Source: Panulirus ornatus (taxonomy: Eukaryota > Arthropoda > Malacostraca > Decapoda > Palinuridae). From it: 64,000 nucleotides of DNA. The notes under the pieces are model-generated. The model did not search any database. It worked only from the letters and a program-made list of their open reading frames with translations, and had not been told where the DNA came from. The stretch covers positions 104,114 through 168,113 of the forward strand of contig NC_092249.1 of assembly GCF_036320965.1 (NCBI RefSeq), written 5' to 3'. Below are positions 9,401-22,300 of this stretch, one piece after another (the stretch's first letter is position 1; every line of letters starts with the position of its first letter). The translations under genes and the position numbers were made by a program.

Positions 9401-12144
9401 AGTGTCTGGGGTAAACCATGGAAAGTTCTGTGGGGCCTGGATGTGGAAAGGGAGCTGTGTTTTCAGTAAATTATTACACGACAGCTAGAGACTAAGTGTG
9501 AACGAATGTGGCCTTTGTTGTCTTTTCCTAGTGCTACCTCGCGCACATTTGGGGGGAGGGGGTTGTTATTTCATGTGTGACGGGGTGGCGATGGGAATGA
9601 ATAAGGGCAGACAGTATGAATTATTTATTTATTTATTTATTTATCATGTACATGTGTATATATGTATATGTCTGTGTGTGTATATATATGTACATGTTGA
9701 GATGTATTGGTATGTATATTTGCGTGTGTGGACATGTATGTATATACATTTGTATGTGGGTGGGTTGGGCCATTTCTTTCATCTGTTTCCTTGCGCTACC
9801 TCGCTAACGCAGGAGACAGCAACAAAGCAAAATAAATAAATAAATAAATAAAAAGATGTTTTGGAAGGAGGTAAATAAAGTGCACAAGTCAAGAGAACAA
9901 ATGGGAACATCGGTGATAACAAGTAGTGGTGATGTGAGAAGATGTAGTGAGTATTTTGAAAGTTTGTTGAATGTGTTTGATGATAGAGTGGCAGGTATAG
10001 GGTGTTTTGGTCGAGGTGGTGTGCAAAGTGAGAGGGTTAGGAAGAATGATCTGGTAAACAGAGAAGAGATAGTAAAAGCTTTGCGGAAGATGAAAGCTGG
10101 CAAGGCAGCGGGTTTGGATGGTACTGCAGTGGAATTTATTAAAAAGGGGGGGTGACTGTGTTGTTGACTGGTTGGTAAGGATAACTAATGTATGTATGAC
10201 CCATGGTGAGGTGCCTGAGAACTGGAGGAATGCATACATAGTGCCACTGTACAAAGGCAAAGGGGATAAAGGTGAGTGCTCAAATTACAGATGTATAAGT
10301 TTGTTGAGTATTCCTGGGAAAGTATATGAGAGGGTATTGATTGAGAGAGTGAGGGCATGTATAGAGCATCAGATTGGGGAAGGGCAGTGTGGTTTCAGAA
10401 GTGGTAGAGGATGTGTGGATCAGGTGTTTGCTTTGAAGAATGTATGTGAGAAATACTCTGAAAAGCAAATGGATTTGTATGTAGCATTTATGGATCTGGA
10501 GAAGGCATGAGAGTTGATAAAGATGCTCTGTGGAAGGTATAAGACTATATGGTGTGGGACGCAAGTTGTTAGAAGCAATGAAAAGTTTTTATCGAGGACG
10601 TATGGCACGTGTTCGAGTAGGAAGAGAGGAAAGTGACTGGTTCTCAGTGAATGTCGGTTTGTGGCAGGGGTGAGTGATGTCTCCATGGTTGTTTAATTTG
10701 TTTATGGATGGGGTTGTTTGGGAGGTGAATGCAAGAGTTTTGCAGAGAGGGGCAAGTATGCAGTCTGTTGTGGATGAGAGAGCTTGGGAAGTGAGTCAGT
10801 TGTTGTTCACAGATGATACAGAGCTGGTGACTGATTCGGGTGAGAAACTCCAAAAGCTGGTGACTGAGTTTGGTAAAGTGTGTGAAAGAAGAAAGCTGAG
10901 AGTAAATGTGAATAAGAGCAAGGTGGAACAGTGGTTCCAACAATGCTATATGGTTGCAAGGTGTGGGCTATAGATGGAGTTGTGCAGAGGAGGGTGGATT
11001 TGTTGGAAATGAGATTTTTAAGGACAATATGTGGTGTGAGGTGGTTTGATTAAGTAAGTAATGAAAGGGTAGGAGGGATGTGTGGTAATAAAAAGTGTGG
11101 TTTGGTCACATGGAGAGAATGAATGAGGAAAGATTGACAAAGAGGATATATGTGTCATAGGTGGAAGGAACAAGGAGAAGTGGCAGACCAAATTGGAGGT
11201 GGAAAGATGGAGTGAAAAAGATTTTGAGCGATCAGGGCCTGTACATGCAGGAGGGTGAAAGGTGTGCAAGGAATAGAGTGAATTGGAACAATGTGGTATA
11301 CCGGGGTCGACGTGCTGTCAATGGAATGAACCAGGGCATGTGAAGCATCTGGACTAAACCATGGAAAGTTTTGTGGGGCCTGGATGTAGAAAGGGAGCTG
11401 TGTTTTCGATGCATTACACATGACAGCTAGAGACTGAGTGTGAACGAATGTGGCCTTTGTTGTCTTTTCCTAGCGCTACCTCGCGTGCACGCCGGGGGAG
11501 GGGTTTGTCATTTCATGCGTGGAGGGGTGGCAACAGGAATGAATAAAGGCGCAAGTATGAATTATGTATGTGTATATATGTATATGTCTGTGTATGTATA
11601 TATATGTATATGTTGAAATGTATAGGTATGTATATGTGCGTGTGTGGACGTGTATGTATATACATGTGTATGTGGGTGGGTTGGGCCATTCTTGCGTCTG
11701 TTTCCTTGCGCTACCTCGCTAACGCAGGAGACAGCAACAAAGTATAATAAAAAAAATTTCATTGAATTTACATGAATCAGGTGTCCAAGAAGACAAAGAA
11801 GCAACATCTTTAATCTATGAAGAAAGTCAATATACTAAAGTGGATGTCTAATACTAGCAATCTCTATACCATACATGCATGTCTCTATATTGGTTCATTC
11901 CATCTATCATATGCTCCTCTCAGACAGCTCATTTCCACAGTCTGGATTCTTGACCTCTGTGACTCATTCATGCCCATGTTTTGGCTGCATACTTAAACCT
12001 ATATCCTTCATTGTTCTATTAAGGGACCTAATGACTCTTCCCCAATGTACTGCTATCTCCCCTATCTCTCCTTCAATATCATCAAAATTCCCTAAGACAG
12101 CTCCTATGTACTGAAATTCTCTCACCTCTTCCATCCCCCCCCCC

Positions 12145-12199
<55 letters not shown>

Positions 12200-15100
12200 C
12201 CAACACACTATATGATTTTGAATAATCTATAATTTAACTGTTGCCTTTCAAAAACCATTACATTACTTTTAAATACATTTACCTTCAATTACCTATGCTA
12301 AACACATCATAAAACACAAACAAAACCTTTTGCAACTCCTCTTCACTTTTAGCAAACAACAGTATCATCCAAATACAGGCTTGCCATTAGCCACCATACT
12401 TTGCTGCCACACCCCATCTCTGCACTCCCTTTCCCTAGTTTTGTTTTCATCTCTAAATCACTCTGTCCATATATGTATATTAAGAAGCCACAGTGATATC
12501 AAACAGCCTCAGACCCACATATACATCAAAACTTTCGCTCAACTCTCCGCCCACTCTTATGCATGGACATGCTCCTCTACAAAAGGCTTTCACACCAACC
12601 AACAGTTGTACCCCTACCCTACACATCCTTTACACATCCCATAAAGCATTCCACTCAACTCTGTCATATGCCTTCTCCAGATCTATATAAGCTGTATACA
12701 ATATCTTACCTTTCACTAAATAATTTTCTACAGTCATCTTCACTACAAAATCTAATCTACACATCCCCTACCTGTCCTAAAACTCCCTTGCTCCTCACTT
12801 TTTCTGCATTCAGTAACTTACATCACTCTATCAATCAACATTCTTGCATACTCTTTTCTTGTTACAGTTAACAGCCTTATTCCCCAACAATTACATAGGT
12901 GTTAAGGCACCCTTTCCTTTGAAAAAGGAACAAAGATAGCTTTCACCAAATCCTTGTGCATAGCCTTCTGTGTCCATGCAATATTACATAATGGGTGCAT
13001 CCACTTTATCACACTTTTTCTTCCAAACTCAGGCATTTCAGCCATAATCCCAACCACTCCAGGTGCCTTTCCTTCCTTCAGCCTCATTATCTCCCTTTTT
13101 ATCTCCATTTTTGATGTAGGCCCTTGCACTCATAACCTTTACCTTCCACTCTCCATACTCACGCACATGACATTTGCTGCCTCACCTTCTCCCAAATTCA
13201 TCAGTTCTTTAAAATACTCTTCCCATCTTCCTTTCACTTCCTCTCTCTGATAAAGAAATTCCCTTCCTTACTTCTCACCCTAACATTTCTACTCTTACAT
13301 CCACCTCTTTCCTTTTTTCATCTCCCTAAACTTTTCACTCAACTTTCTTTCATAATCTTTAACTACTCTTTCTTCGCTTCCCACTATCCACTTCTTAACA
13401 CTCTGCTTATACATCTTATAGTCTTCCTTCCTCCTTTGCTGATCTTCCACTGGTACATTCCTTTCAAGCAGGCTACCATATACCATGACCGCATCACTAC
13501 ATTTTCTGCACTTCCATCTAAACTCTCGGTCATCGTCCTTTCATACTCCTCCATCCATTCTTTCTGATTCATCTTCTTGCCAGCATTTTTACCTCTCTTT
13601 TCTTCCTTACACCATACGGCCACTTCTCCTGATCCTCATCCCCACAAGAGCTATTAATTGGTCAGTTTCCAAAGAATCCCCTCAACTCTAGCTTATAGCA
13701 TGGCCTTTCTCAATATTTCCTCCACAGCCATACGGTCAATCAAACCCTACTGCTCTTCTCTTCCATCATTTCTTGTTCATTCATACTTGTGGATCATCTT
13801 GTGCTGAAAAAAGGTGTTTACAAGGAATAAACCCATCCCAGCACAGCTATCAACAATATAATTTCCATTCTCATTTACTCATGTCACTTCCCATTTACCA
13901 ACTATCTTACCCATTTCATCACATTTCACCTTCACATTCATATTACTAATTAAATTACAACACATTTCTCAAATTCTCAAAACTGTTTATTTTATTTTTT
14001 TATTTTCTATTATACTTTGTCGCTGTCTCCCGCGTTTGCGAGGTAGCGCAAGGAAACAGACGAAAGAAATGGCCCAACCCCGCCCCATACACATGTATAT
14101 ACATACGTCCACACACGCAAATATACATACCTACACAGCTTTCCATGGTTTACCCCAGACGCTTCACATGCCTTGATTCAATCCACTGACAGCACGTCAA
14201 CCCCGGTATACCACATCGCTCCAATTCACTCTATTCCTTGCCCTCCTTTCACCCTCCTGCATGTTCAGGCCCCGATCACACAAAATCTTTTTCACTCCAT
14301 CTTTCCACCTCCAATTTGGTCTCCCTCTTCTCCTCGTTCCCTCCACCTCCGACACATATATCCTCTTAGTCAATCTTTCCTCACTCATTCTCTCCATGTG
14401 CCCAAACCACTTCAAAACACCCTCTTCTGCTCTCTCAACCACGCTCTTTTTATTTCCACACATCTCTCTTACCCTTACGTTACTCACTCGATCAAACCAC
14501 CTCACACCACACATTGTCCTCAAACATCTCATTTCCAGCACCTCCATCCTCCTGCGCACAACTCTATCCATAGCCCACGCCTCGCAACCATACAACATTG
14601 TTGGAACCACTATTCCTTCAAACATACCCATTTTTGCTTTCCGAGATAATGTTCTCGACTTCCACACATTCTTCAAGGCCCCCAGAATTTTCGCCCCCTC
14701 CCCCACCCTATGATCCACTTCCGCTTCCATGGTTCCATCTGCTGCCAGATCCACTCCCAGATATCTAAAACACTTCACTTCCTCCAGTTTTTCTCCATTC
14801 AAACTCACCTCCCAATTGACTTGACCCTCAACCCTACTGTTTATACAAACATTTAAATTTCTCCAAAAACTCTTCATTCCATCCTTTCCTTGCACAGTCT
14901 TCATACTCACAAATGCATATAGACATAACCATGCATACTTCACAATTACAATCTTTCCTTTCACCTACACTAATCTTGACCCATTCCATTCATGCTTATC
15001 TCCCACACTCTCTGCAATAGCAGAATTATACATTGATCTTTCCCTCTTCCCTAATAATTTTCATTCCTTCCCCTCCATATCACTCCTCATTCCATGCCCT

Positions 15101-17442
15101 CCCATAATTACGTTCATTTCTATTTTCACTCTACATCTAGCCCAAGCATATGGGTTTACCCAGTCCCCAACTATACCTTTTAAATTTCTCTAGAAGCTCC
15201 CTCCTTTTACTCTCACTAGTCATCCCATTTACCTTCAGTGCCATTACTCTCTATAGCCTGTACATCTTAATCCTCAGCATAACTGGTAGACTCCAGTGTC
15301 ACTTCTCAGCCTTTTGCGCCTCAACTTTGACAGGCCGCTGGAAGATAGCAACTCTAGTGCACTGTATCCCAAAGGCAGTGGGGCTCCCAAATTGTCTGAA
15401 AAAGTCCCAGCACACCTCAAGTGTTTTGTCAGTAGAAAAAAACTAATACAGTAGTACTACTATTACCTTGATGGAGTTGGGCTATGCCTCCCCCTTCAGT
15501 TCCACCCCTAAGGGAGTAAGTAATAAAGAGGTTACCATAAGGGTGAGAGAAACTTGGATACTCAAGAAAACTAAAATATCCCCTTGAGGCACTGAAATCT
15601 TAAACTTTTCCCAATTTCAATTCCACCACAGTAGGCTCACTACTTTACACTTATATGAGTTGAACTTCAACCATGTTACAAACCAACTTTGGAGTTTGTA
15701 AAGATCCCCTCGTGAGGTGACACAATCCTCCAACCTTTTAATTTCCCTCATAACCTTTGCATCATCTGCAAACACATTCAGATGTAAGTCCATACTTTCA
15801 GGCAAGTCATTTACATTTAAATCAAAAAGATTAACAGTCCCAGAAAAGAACCCCATGGCACTCTGTTGGTGACCTTAACCCATTCTGGAAGGCTCCTCTG
15901 ACATGTGTTCTTTGTTCCCTTTTATTTAGATACATAATCTGTCTGTCACAGGAGTTTTCCCCTTATTCCTACCTGATGATCAAGCTTCTCAATCAGTCAC
16001 CTATGCAGCACAGTGTCATGTGCTTTTAGCAGTCTAGATAAAAACAATCCACCTACCCTTCCCTTTTCAGTAAGACCATGTTCACTCTCTCGTAAATACC
16101 TAAAAGGTTTGTTACACCTAACTTACTTTCCCTAAAACTGCGCTGCCTTTCACTTACATAAATTATTGTCCTCAAACTTTTCATTTCCAACACATCCACC
16201 CTCCTCCATACAACCCTACTTATAATCCATGCCTCGCAACCATATTATAATATTGTTTCATCTACTATTCCTTCAAACATACACATTTTTGCTCTCTGAG
16301 ATAATGTTCTCCCTTTCCACACATTCTTCATAGCTCCCAAAACCTTCACCCCCTCTCCCACATGAAACAGTGCACCCCCCACTGCACATGTGTGAGGTAG
16401 CACTAGGAAAAGACAACAACAAAAGCCACATTTGTTCACACTCAGTCTCTAGCTGTCATGTGTAATGCACAGAAACCACTGCTCCCTTTCCACATCCAGG
16501 CCCCTACTAAACTTTCCGTGGTTTAACCCAGACACTTCGCATGCCCTGGTTCAATCCATTAACAGCATGTCCACCCTAGTATACCATATCGTTCCAATTC
16601 ACTCTATTCAATGCACATCTTTCATCCTCCTGTATGTTCAGGCCCAGATCGCTCAAAATCTTTTACACTCCATCTTTCCACCTCTAATTTGGTCTCCCAC
16701 TTCTCCTCATTCCCTCTACCTCTGACACGTACATCCTCTTTGTCAATCTTTCCTCACTCATTCTCTCCATGTGACCAAACCATTTCAATACACCCTTTTC
16801 TGCTTTCTCAACCACACTCTTTTTATCTCCAAACATCTCTCTTACCCTTTCATTACTTACTTGATCAAACCACCTCACACCACATACTGTCCTCAAACAT
16901 TTCATTTCCAACACATACACCCTCCGTGAAACAAAACCTATCTATAGTCCATGCCTTGCAAACATATAACATTGTTGGAACCATTATTCCTTCAAACATA
17001 CCCATTTTTGCTCTCTGAGATAACATTCTCACCTTCCACACATTCTTCAATGTTCCCAGAACCTTCGCCCCCTCCCCCACCCTGTGATTCACTTCCACTT
17101 CCATGGTTCCATCCACTGCTAAATCCACTCCTAGATATCTAACACACTTCACCTACTCCAGTTTATATTCAAACTTTCATCCCAATCAACTTGTCCCTCA
17201 ACCCTACTGAACCTAATCACATTCCTCTTATTCACATTTACCCTCACCTTTCTTCTTTCATACACTTTACCAAACTCAGTTACCAACTTCTGCAGTTTCT
17301 CACCCAAATCAGCCACCAGTGCTGTATCATTAGCGAACAACAACTGATTCACTTCCCAAGCCCTCTCATCCACAACAGACTGCATACTTGCTACTCTCTC
17401 TAAAACTCTTGCATTCATATGTCTTTGTACGTGTATGTATAA

Positions 17443-17482
<40 letters not shown>

Positions 17483-19276
17483 CTTTGTCGCTGTCTCCCG
17501 CGTTTGCGAGGTAGCGCAAGGAAACAGACGAAAGAAATGGCCCAACCCCCATACACACGTACATACACACGTCCACACACGCAAATATACATACCTACAC
17601 AGCTTTCCATGGTTTACCCCAGACGCTTCACATGCCTTGATTCAATCCACTGACAGCACGTCAACCCCTGTATACCACATCGCTCCAATTCACTCTATTT
17701 CTTGCCCTCCTTTCACCCTCCTGCATGTTCAGGCCCCGATCACACAAAATCTTTTTCACTCCATCTTTCCACCTCCAATTTGGTCTCCCTCTTCTCCTCG
17801 TTCCCTCCACCTCCGACACATATATTCTTTTGGTCAATCTTTCCTCACTCATTCTCTCCATGTGCCCGAACCATTTCAAAACACCCTCTTCTGCTCTCTC
17901 AACCACGCTCTTTTTATTTCCACACATCTCTCTTACCCTTACGTTACTTACTCGGTCAAACCACCTCACACCACACATTGTCCTCAAACATCTCATTTCC
18001 AGCACATCCATCCTCCTGCGCACAACTCTATCCATAGCCCACGCCTCGCAACCATACAACATTGTTGGAACCACTATTCCTTCAAACATACCCATTTTTG
18101 CTTTCCGAGATAATGTTCTCGACTTCCACACATTTTTTCAAGGCTCCCAAAATTTTCGCCCCCTCCCCCACCCTATGATCCACTTCCGCTTCCATGGTTC
18201 CATCCGCTGACAGATCCACTCCCAGATATCTAAAACACTTCACTTCCTCCAGTTTTTCTCCATTCAAACTCACCTCCCAATTGACTTGACCCTCAACCCT
18301 ACTGTACCTAATAACCTTGCTCTTATTCACATTTACTCTTAACTTTCTTCTTCCACACACTTTACCAAACTCAGTCACCAGCTTCTGCAGTTTCTCACAT
18401 GAATCAGCCACCAGCGCTGTATCATCAGCGAACAACAACTGACTCACTTCCCAAGCTCTCTCATCCCCAACAGACTTCATACTTGCCCCTCTTTCCAGGA
18501 CTCTTGCATTTACCTCCCTAACAACCCCATCCATAAACAAATTAAACAACCATGGAGACATCACACACCCCTGCCGCAAACCTACATTCACTGAGAACCA
18601 ATCACTTTCCTCTCTTCCTACACGTACACATGCCTTACATCCTCGATAAAAACTTTTCACTGCTTCTAACAACTTGCCTCCCACACCATATATTCTTAAT
18701 ACCTTCCACAGAGCATCTCTATCAACTCTATCATATGCCTTCTCCAGATCCATAAATGCTACATACAAATCCATTTGCTTTTCTAAGTATTTCTCACATA
18801 CATTCTTCAAAGCAAACACCTGATCCACACATCCTCTACCACTTCTGAAACCGCACTGCTCTTCCCCAATCTGATGCTCTGTACATGCCTTCACCCTCTC
18901 AATCAATACCCTCCCATATAATTTACCAGGAATACTCAACAAACTTATATATGTGTATATGTAGATATTTATATGTACATACACATGTGTTTATGGGCAT
19001 TTACATATATATATATATATATATATATCTTTTCTTTTCTTTCTTTCAAACTATTCGCCATTTCCCGCATTAGCAAGGTAGCGTTAAGAACAGAGGACTG
19101 GGCCTCTGAGAGAATATCCTCACCTGGCCCCCTTCTCTGTTCCTTCTCTTGGAAAATTAAAAAAAAAAAAAACGAGGGGAGGATTTCCAGCCCACCGCTC
19201 CCTCCTCTTTTAGTCGCCTTCTACGACAGGCAAGGAATACGTGGGAAGTATTCTTTCTCCCCTATCCCCAGGGATA

Positions 19277-19348
<72 letters not shown>

Positions 19349-22300
19349 TTTCTTTCAAACTGTTCGCCATTTCCCGCATTAGCGAGGTAGCGTTAAGAAC
19401 AGAGGACTGGGCCTTTGAGGGAATACCCTCACCTGGCCCAATTCTCTGTTCCTTCTTTTGGAAAATTAAAAAAAAAAAAACGAGAGGGGAGGATTTCCAG
19501 CCCCCCGCTCCCTCCCCTTTTAGTCGCCTTTTACGACACGCAGGGAATACGTGGGAAGTATTCTTTGTATTCTTTGTCGCTGCCTCCCACATCAGCGAGG
19601 TGGATGGGCCATTCTTCCTCTGTTTTCTGGCACTACCTCGCTGACACCGGAAACAGCGATCAAGTATAATAATAAATATGTGTGTGTGTGTGTATGTACG
19701 TGAGTGGATGTGTCTTTCTTCATCTGTTTCCTGACACTACTTCTCTAAAGCAAGAAATGGTGATCAAGTATGGAAAAAATCATTCAGTACAAAAGTCATG
19801 TTGATGGCTGGTTAGCTTGTTCAGTACAGTAAATTCCTAAAAATACTTATCACTTTAGCCCTAAACATGGAGACATCAAAAATTGTCTGATGATCAAAAA
19901 TGATCTAATTTACCTCAACGCCATACACCACAACATCAGCATGACCAGCCACTTTAGAGATAACAGCTTCCACTTCACTTGTTGAAACATTTTCACCTTT
20001 CCAGCGGAATGTATCTCCAGTACGGTCTTTGAAGTACAAATAACCTTCATCGTCCATCACAAGAATATCACCTGGAATAAACTCTAAGTTACAATTTTCA
20101 TAAAAACTCAAAACAATAAAAAACAGAAACTAGGAAATATACTGATAAAACACATTCCTGAACTTTCAGCACGTTCTTGTCTTTCACATCCAAGTACTAT
20201 AGTTTTCTTGTTTTTTCTAGGGCACCAACCTTCAATCCTTGTCTTCACTGCTTTGAAAATGTTCCCCTACTTCTTCAATAACCTGGTATGTCCATCACAA
20301 TATCATATCATACAGCAGAACCTTCCCATCTCATAACTATGTTTTCAGTACTCAAGTACAATATAAGTAATGTTTTTCATACTCATAACAAACAATAGTC
20401 ATCTCATAAAGTTTACTGTGATCACTCGTTTTTCTTGCAATAAGTACAGCCTTATCAAATGGCATAATAAAAACTATTAAGGAAACTTCACCACACATTT
20501 TCCTTCATAGTAGCTCAAGGAATGCTCAAGTCATGGCCATCTTGGAACCACAACACATGATGCATAGAGGGAATAAATCCTTCCCAAATGATGTTCTGTT
20601 TACATTCCAAAAAAAAAATAATGATTTGGTGCAACTGACACATACGGTAAAAATATTTTGACTTTTCTGCACCTAAAGTAAAGACACCAAAGATGTTGCT
20701 AACTAGATTATCACCAAGGCAGTTTCGTCATACATTGAGCATACACATGTCCCTTACCAACTACTGGGTTATGTTCCTGCAAGTACCGTAGTCTGCAAAA
20801 CCATGGTTGGCAAGGTACAGGGCCTATGGGAAATGAATTTAGGGGCAGTGACCCTTGAGATACAAACCTTAAGTTCTGTACTGAAAATTCAAGGTTAAAA
20901 TTATGCAAAGTGTATTTCGAAAACAGCATAAAAATAACAAAGTACAAAGAAATTACGAACAAAACTGTACGGTAATACAATGGCAGTATCTCACCAGTGA
21001 TGCTCTGCCTCATGCTCCTACAATGTATCCAGCCGGCTATGCCACACAAAAGGCTACCTCACCAAATACCACAACAGCCCCGCCTGGCTATAACACTCCT
21101 CCTGTCTTTCCCTACAAATGTTGGTCCAACAGGTTGGGCCACAAGCAGACCATGGCCACTTCACATTTGCCTAATGCATGGATCAAATTTTGAGGGTACC
21201 ATGAAAAACAGTCTGGATGGAGAAAAACCGGAGGAAGTGAAGTGTTTTAGATATCTGGGAGTGGATTTGGCAGTGGATGGAACCAAAGAAGTGGAAGTGA
21301 GTAACAGGGTGGGGGAGGGGGCGAAGGTTCTGAGAGCGTTGAAGAATGTGTGGAAGACGAGAACATTATCTCGGAAAGCAAAAATTGGTATATTTGAAGG
21401 AATAGTGGTTCCAACAATGTTATATGGTTGCGAGGCGTGGGCTATAGATAGGGTTGTGCCGAGGAGGGTGGACATGGTGGAAATAAGATGTTTGAGGACA
21501 ATATGTGGTGTAAGGTGGTTGGTTCGAGGAAATGATGAAAGAGTAAGAGAGATGTGTGGTAATAAAAAGAGTGTGGTTGAGAGAGCAGAAGAGGGTGTAC
21601 TAAAATGGTTTGGTCTCATGGAGAAAATGAGTGAGGAAAGATTGACAAAAAGGATATGTGTGTCAGAGATGGAGGAAGCAAGGAGAAGTGGGAGACTAAA
21701 TTGGAGGTGGAAGGATGCAGTGAAAAAGATTTTGACCGATTGGGGCCTGAACATGCAGGAGGGTGAAAGGCATGCAAGAAATAGAGTGAACTGGACCAAT
21801 GTGGTATACCGGGGTCGACGTGCTGTCAATGGATTGAACCAGGGCATGTGAATCATCTGAGGTAAACCAAGGAAAGTTTTGTGGGGCCTGGATGTGGAAA
21901 GGAAGCTGTGGTTTCGGTGCATTATACATGACAGCTAGAGACTGAGTGTGAACGAATGTGGCCTTTGTTGTCTTTTCCTAGCGCTACCTCGCTTGCATGC
22001 AGGGGAGGGTGGGTGTCATTTCATGTGTGGCGGGATGGTGATGGGAATGAACAAAGGCAGCAAGTAGGAATTATGTACATGTGTATATATGTATATGTCT
22101 GTGAAAGTATATACTACATAAAAATCTATCTGCTTTTCTAAGTATTTCTCACATACAGTTTTCATTGCAAACACCTGATCCACACATCCTCTACCACTTC
22201 TGAGACCACACTGTTCATCCCCAATCTGATGCTCTGTACATGCCTCTACCCTCTCAATCAATACCCTCCCATATAATTTACCAGGAATAGTCAACAAACT

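Larger units (their letters stand above)
6021..9855 (+). mobile_element. Near full-length LINE-A (RTE-like non-LTR retrotransposon)
   Basis: This is the most complete copy in the window. In order it has a 5' UTR (6028-6200) whose first roughly 140 bp resemble SINE-A, an APE-type endonuclease (6199-7095), a linker, a reverse transcriptase with [10 protein letters not shown] at about 8700, a C-terminal region ending NGLNQGM at 9400, a 3' UTR of about 450 bp, and an (AAAT)n tail. It is split by a SINE-A at 7844-8082. Multiple stops, a small tandem duplication at 7200-7260 and another at 7370-7450 make it non-functional. The RTE assignment rests on the APE-RT layout and the YGCxxW...FGHxERM...GRPNWRW C terminus. 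Confidence 0.88.

Noticed and set aside
9616..9807. Tyr/Ile/Cys/Val-rich small frames that look like membrane peptides
   Set aside because: They arise from translation of the alternating TG/TA tract of the LINE-A 3' UTR and recur in every copy with frame changes.
13994..14713. Plus-strand open frames of 150-160 residues (for example 14173-14649)
   Set aside because: They are complements of minus-strand LINE-A C-terminal coding sequence. The same proline/histidine/serine-rich text recurs over every minus LINE-A copy.
20903..21193. Overlapping plus-strand frames, possible gag-like or host exon
   Set aside because: No recognisable motif. The cysteine/histidine spacing does not fit a zinc knuckle, and the longer frame stays open only because it runs into LINE-A coding sequence.
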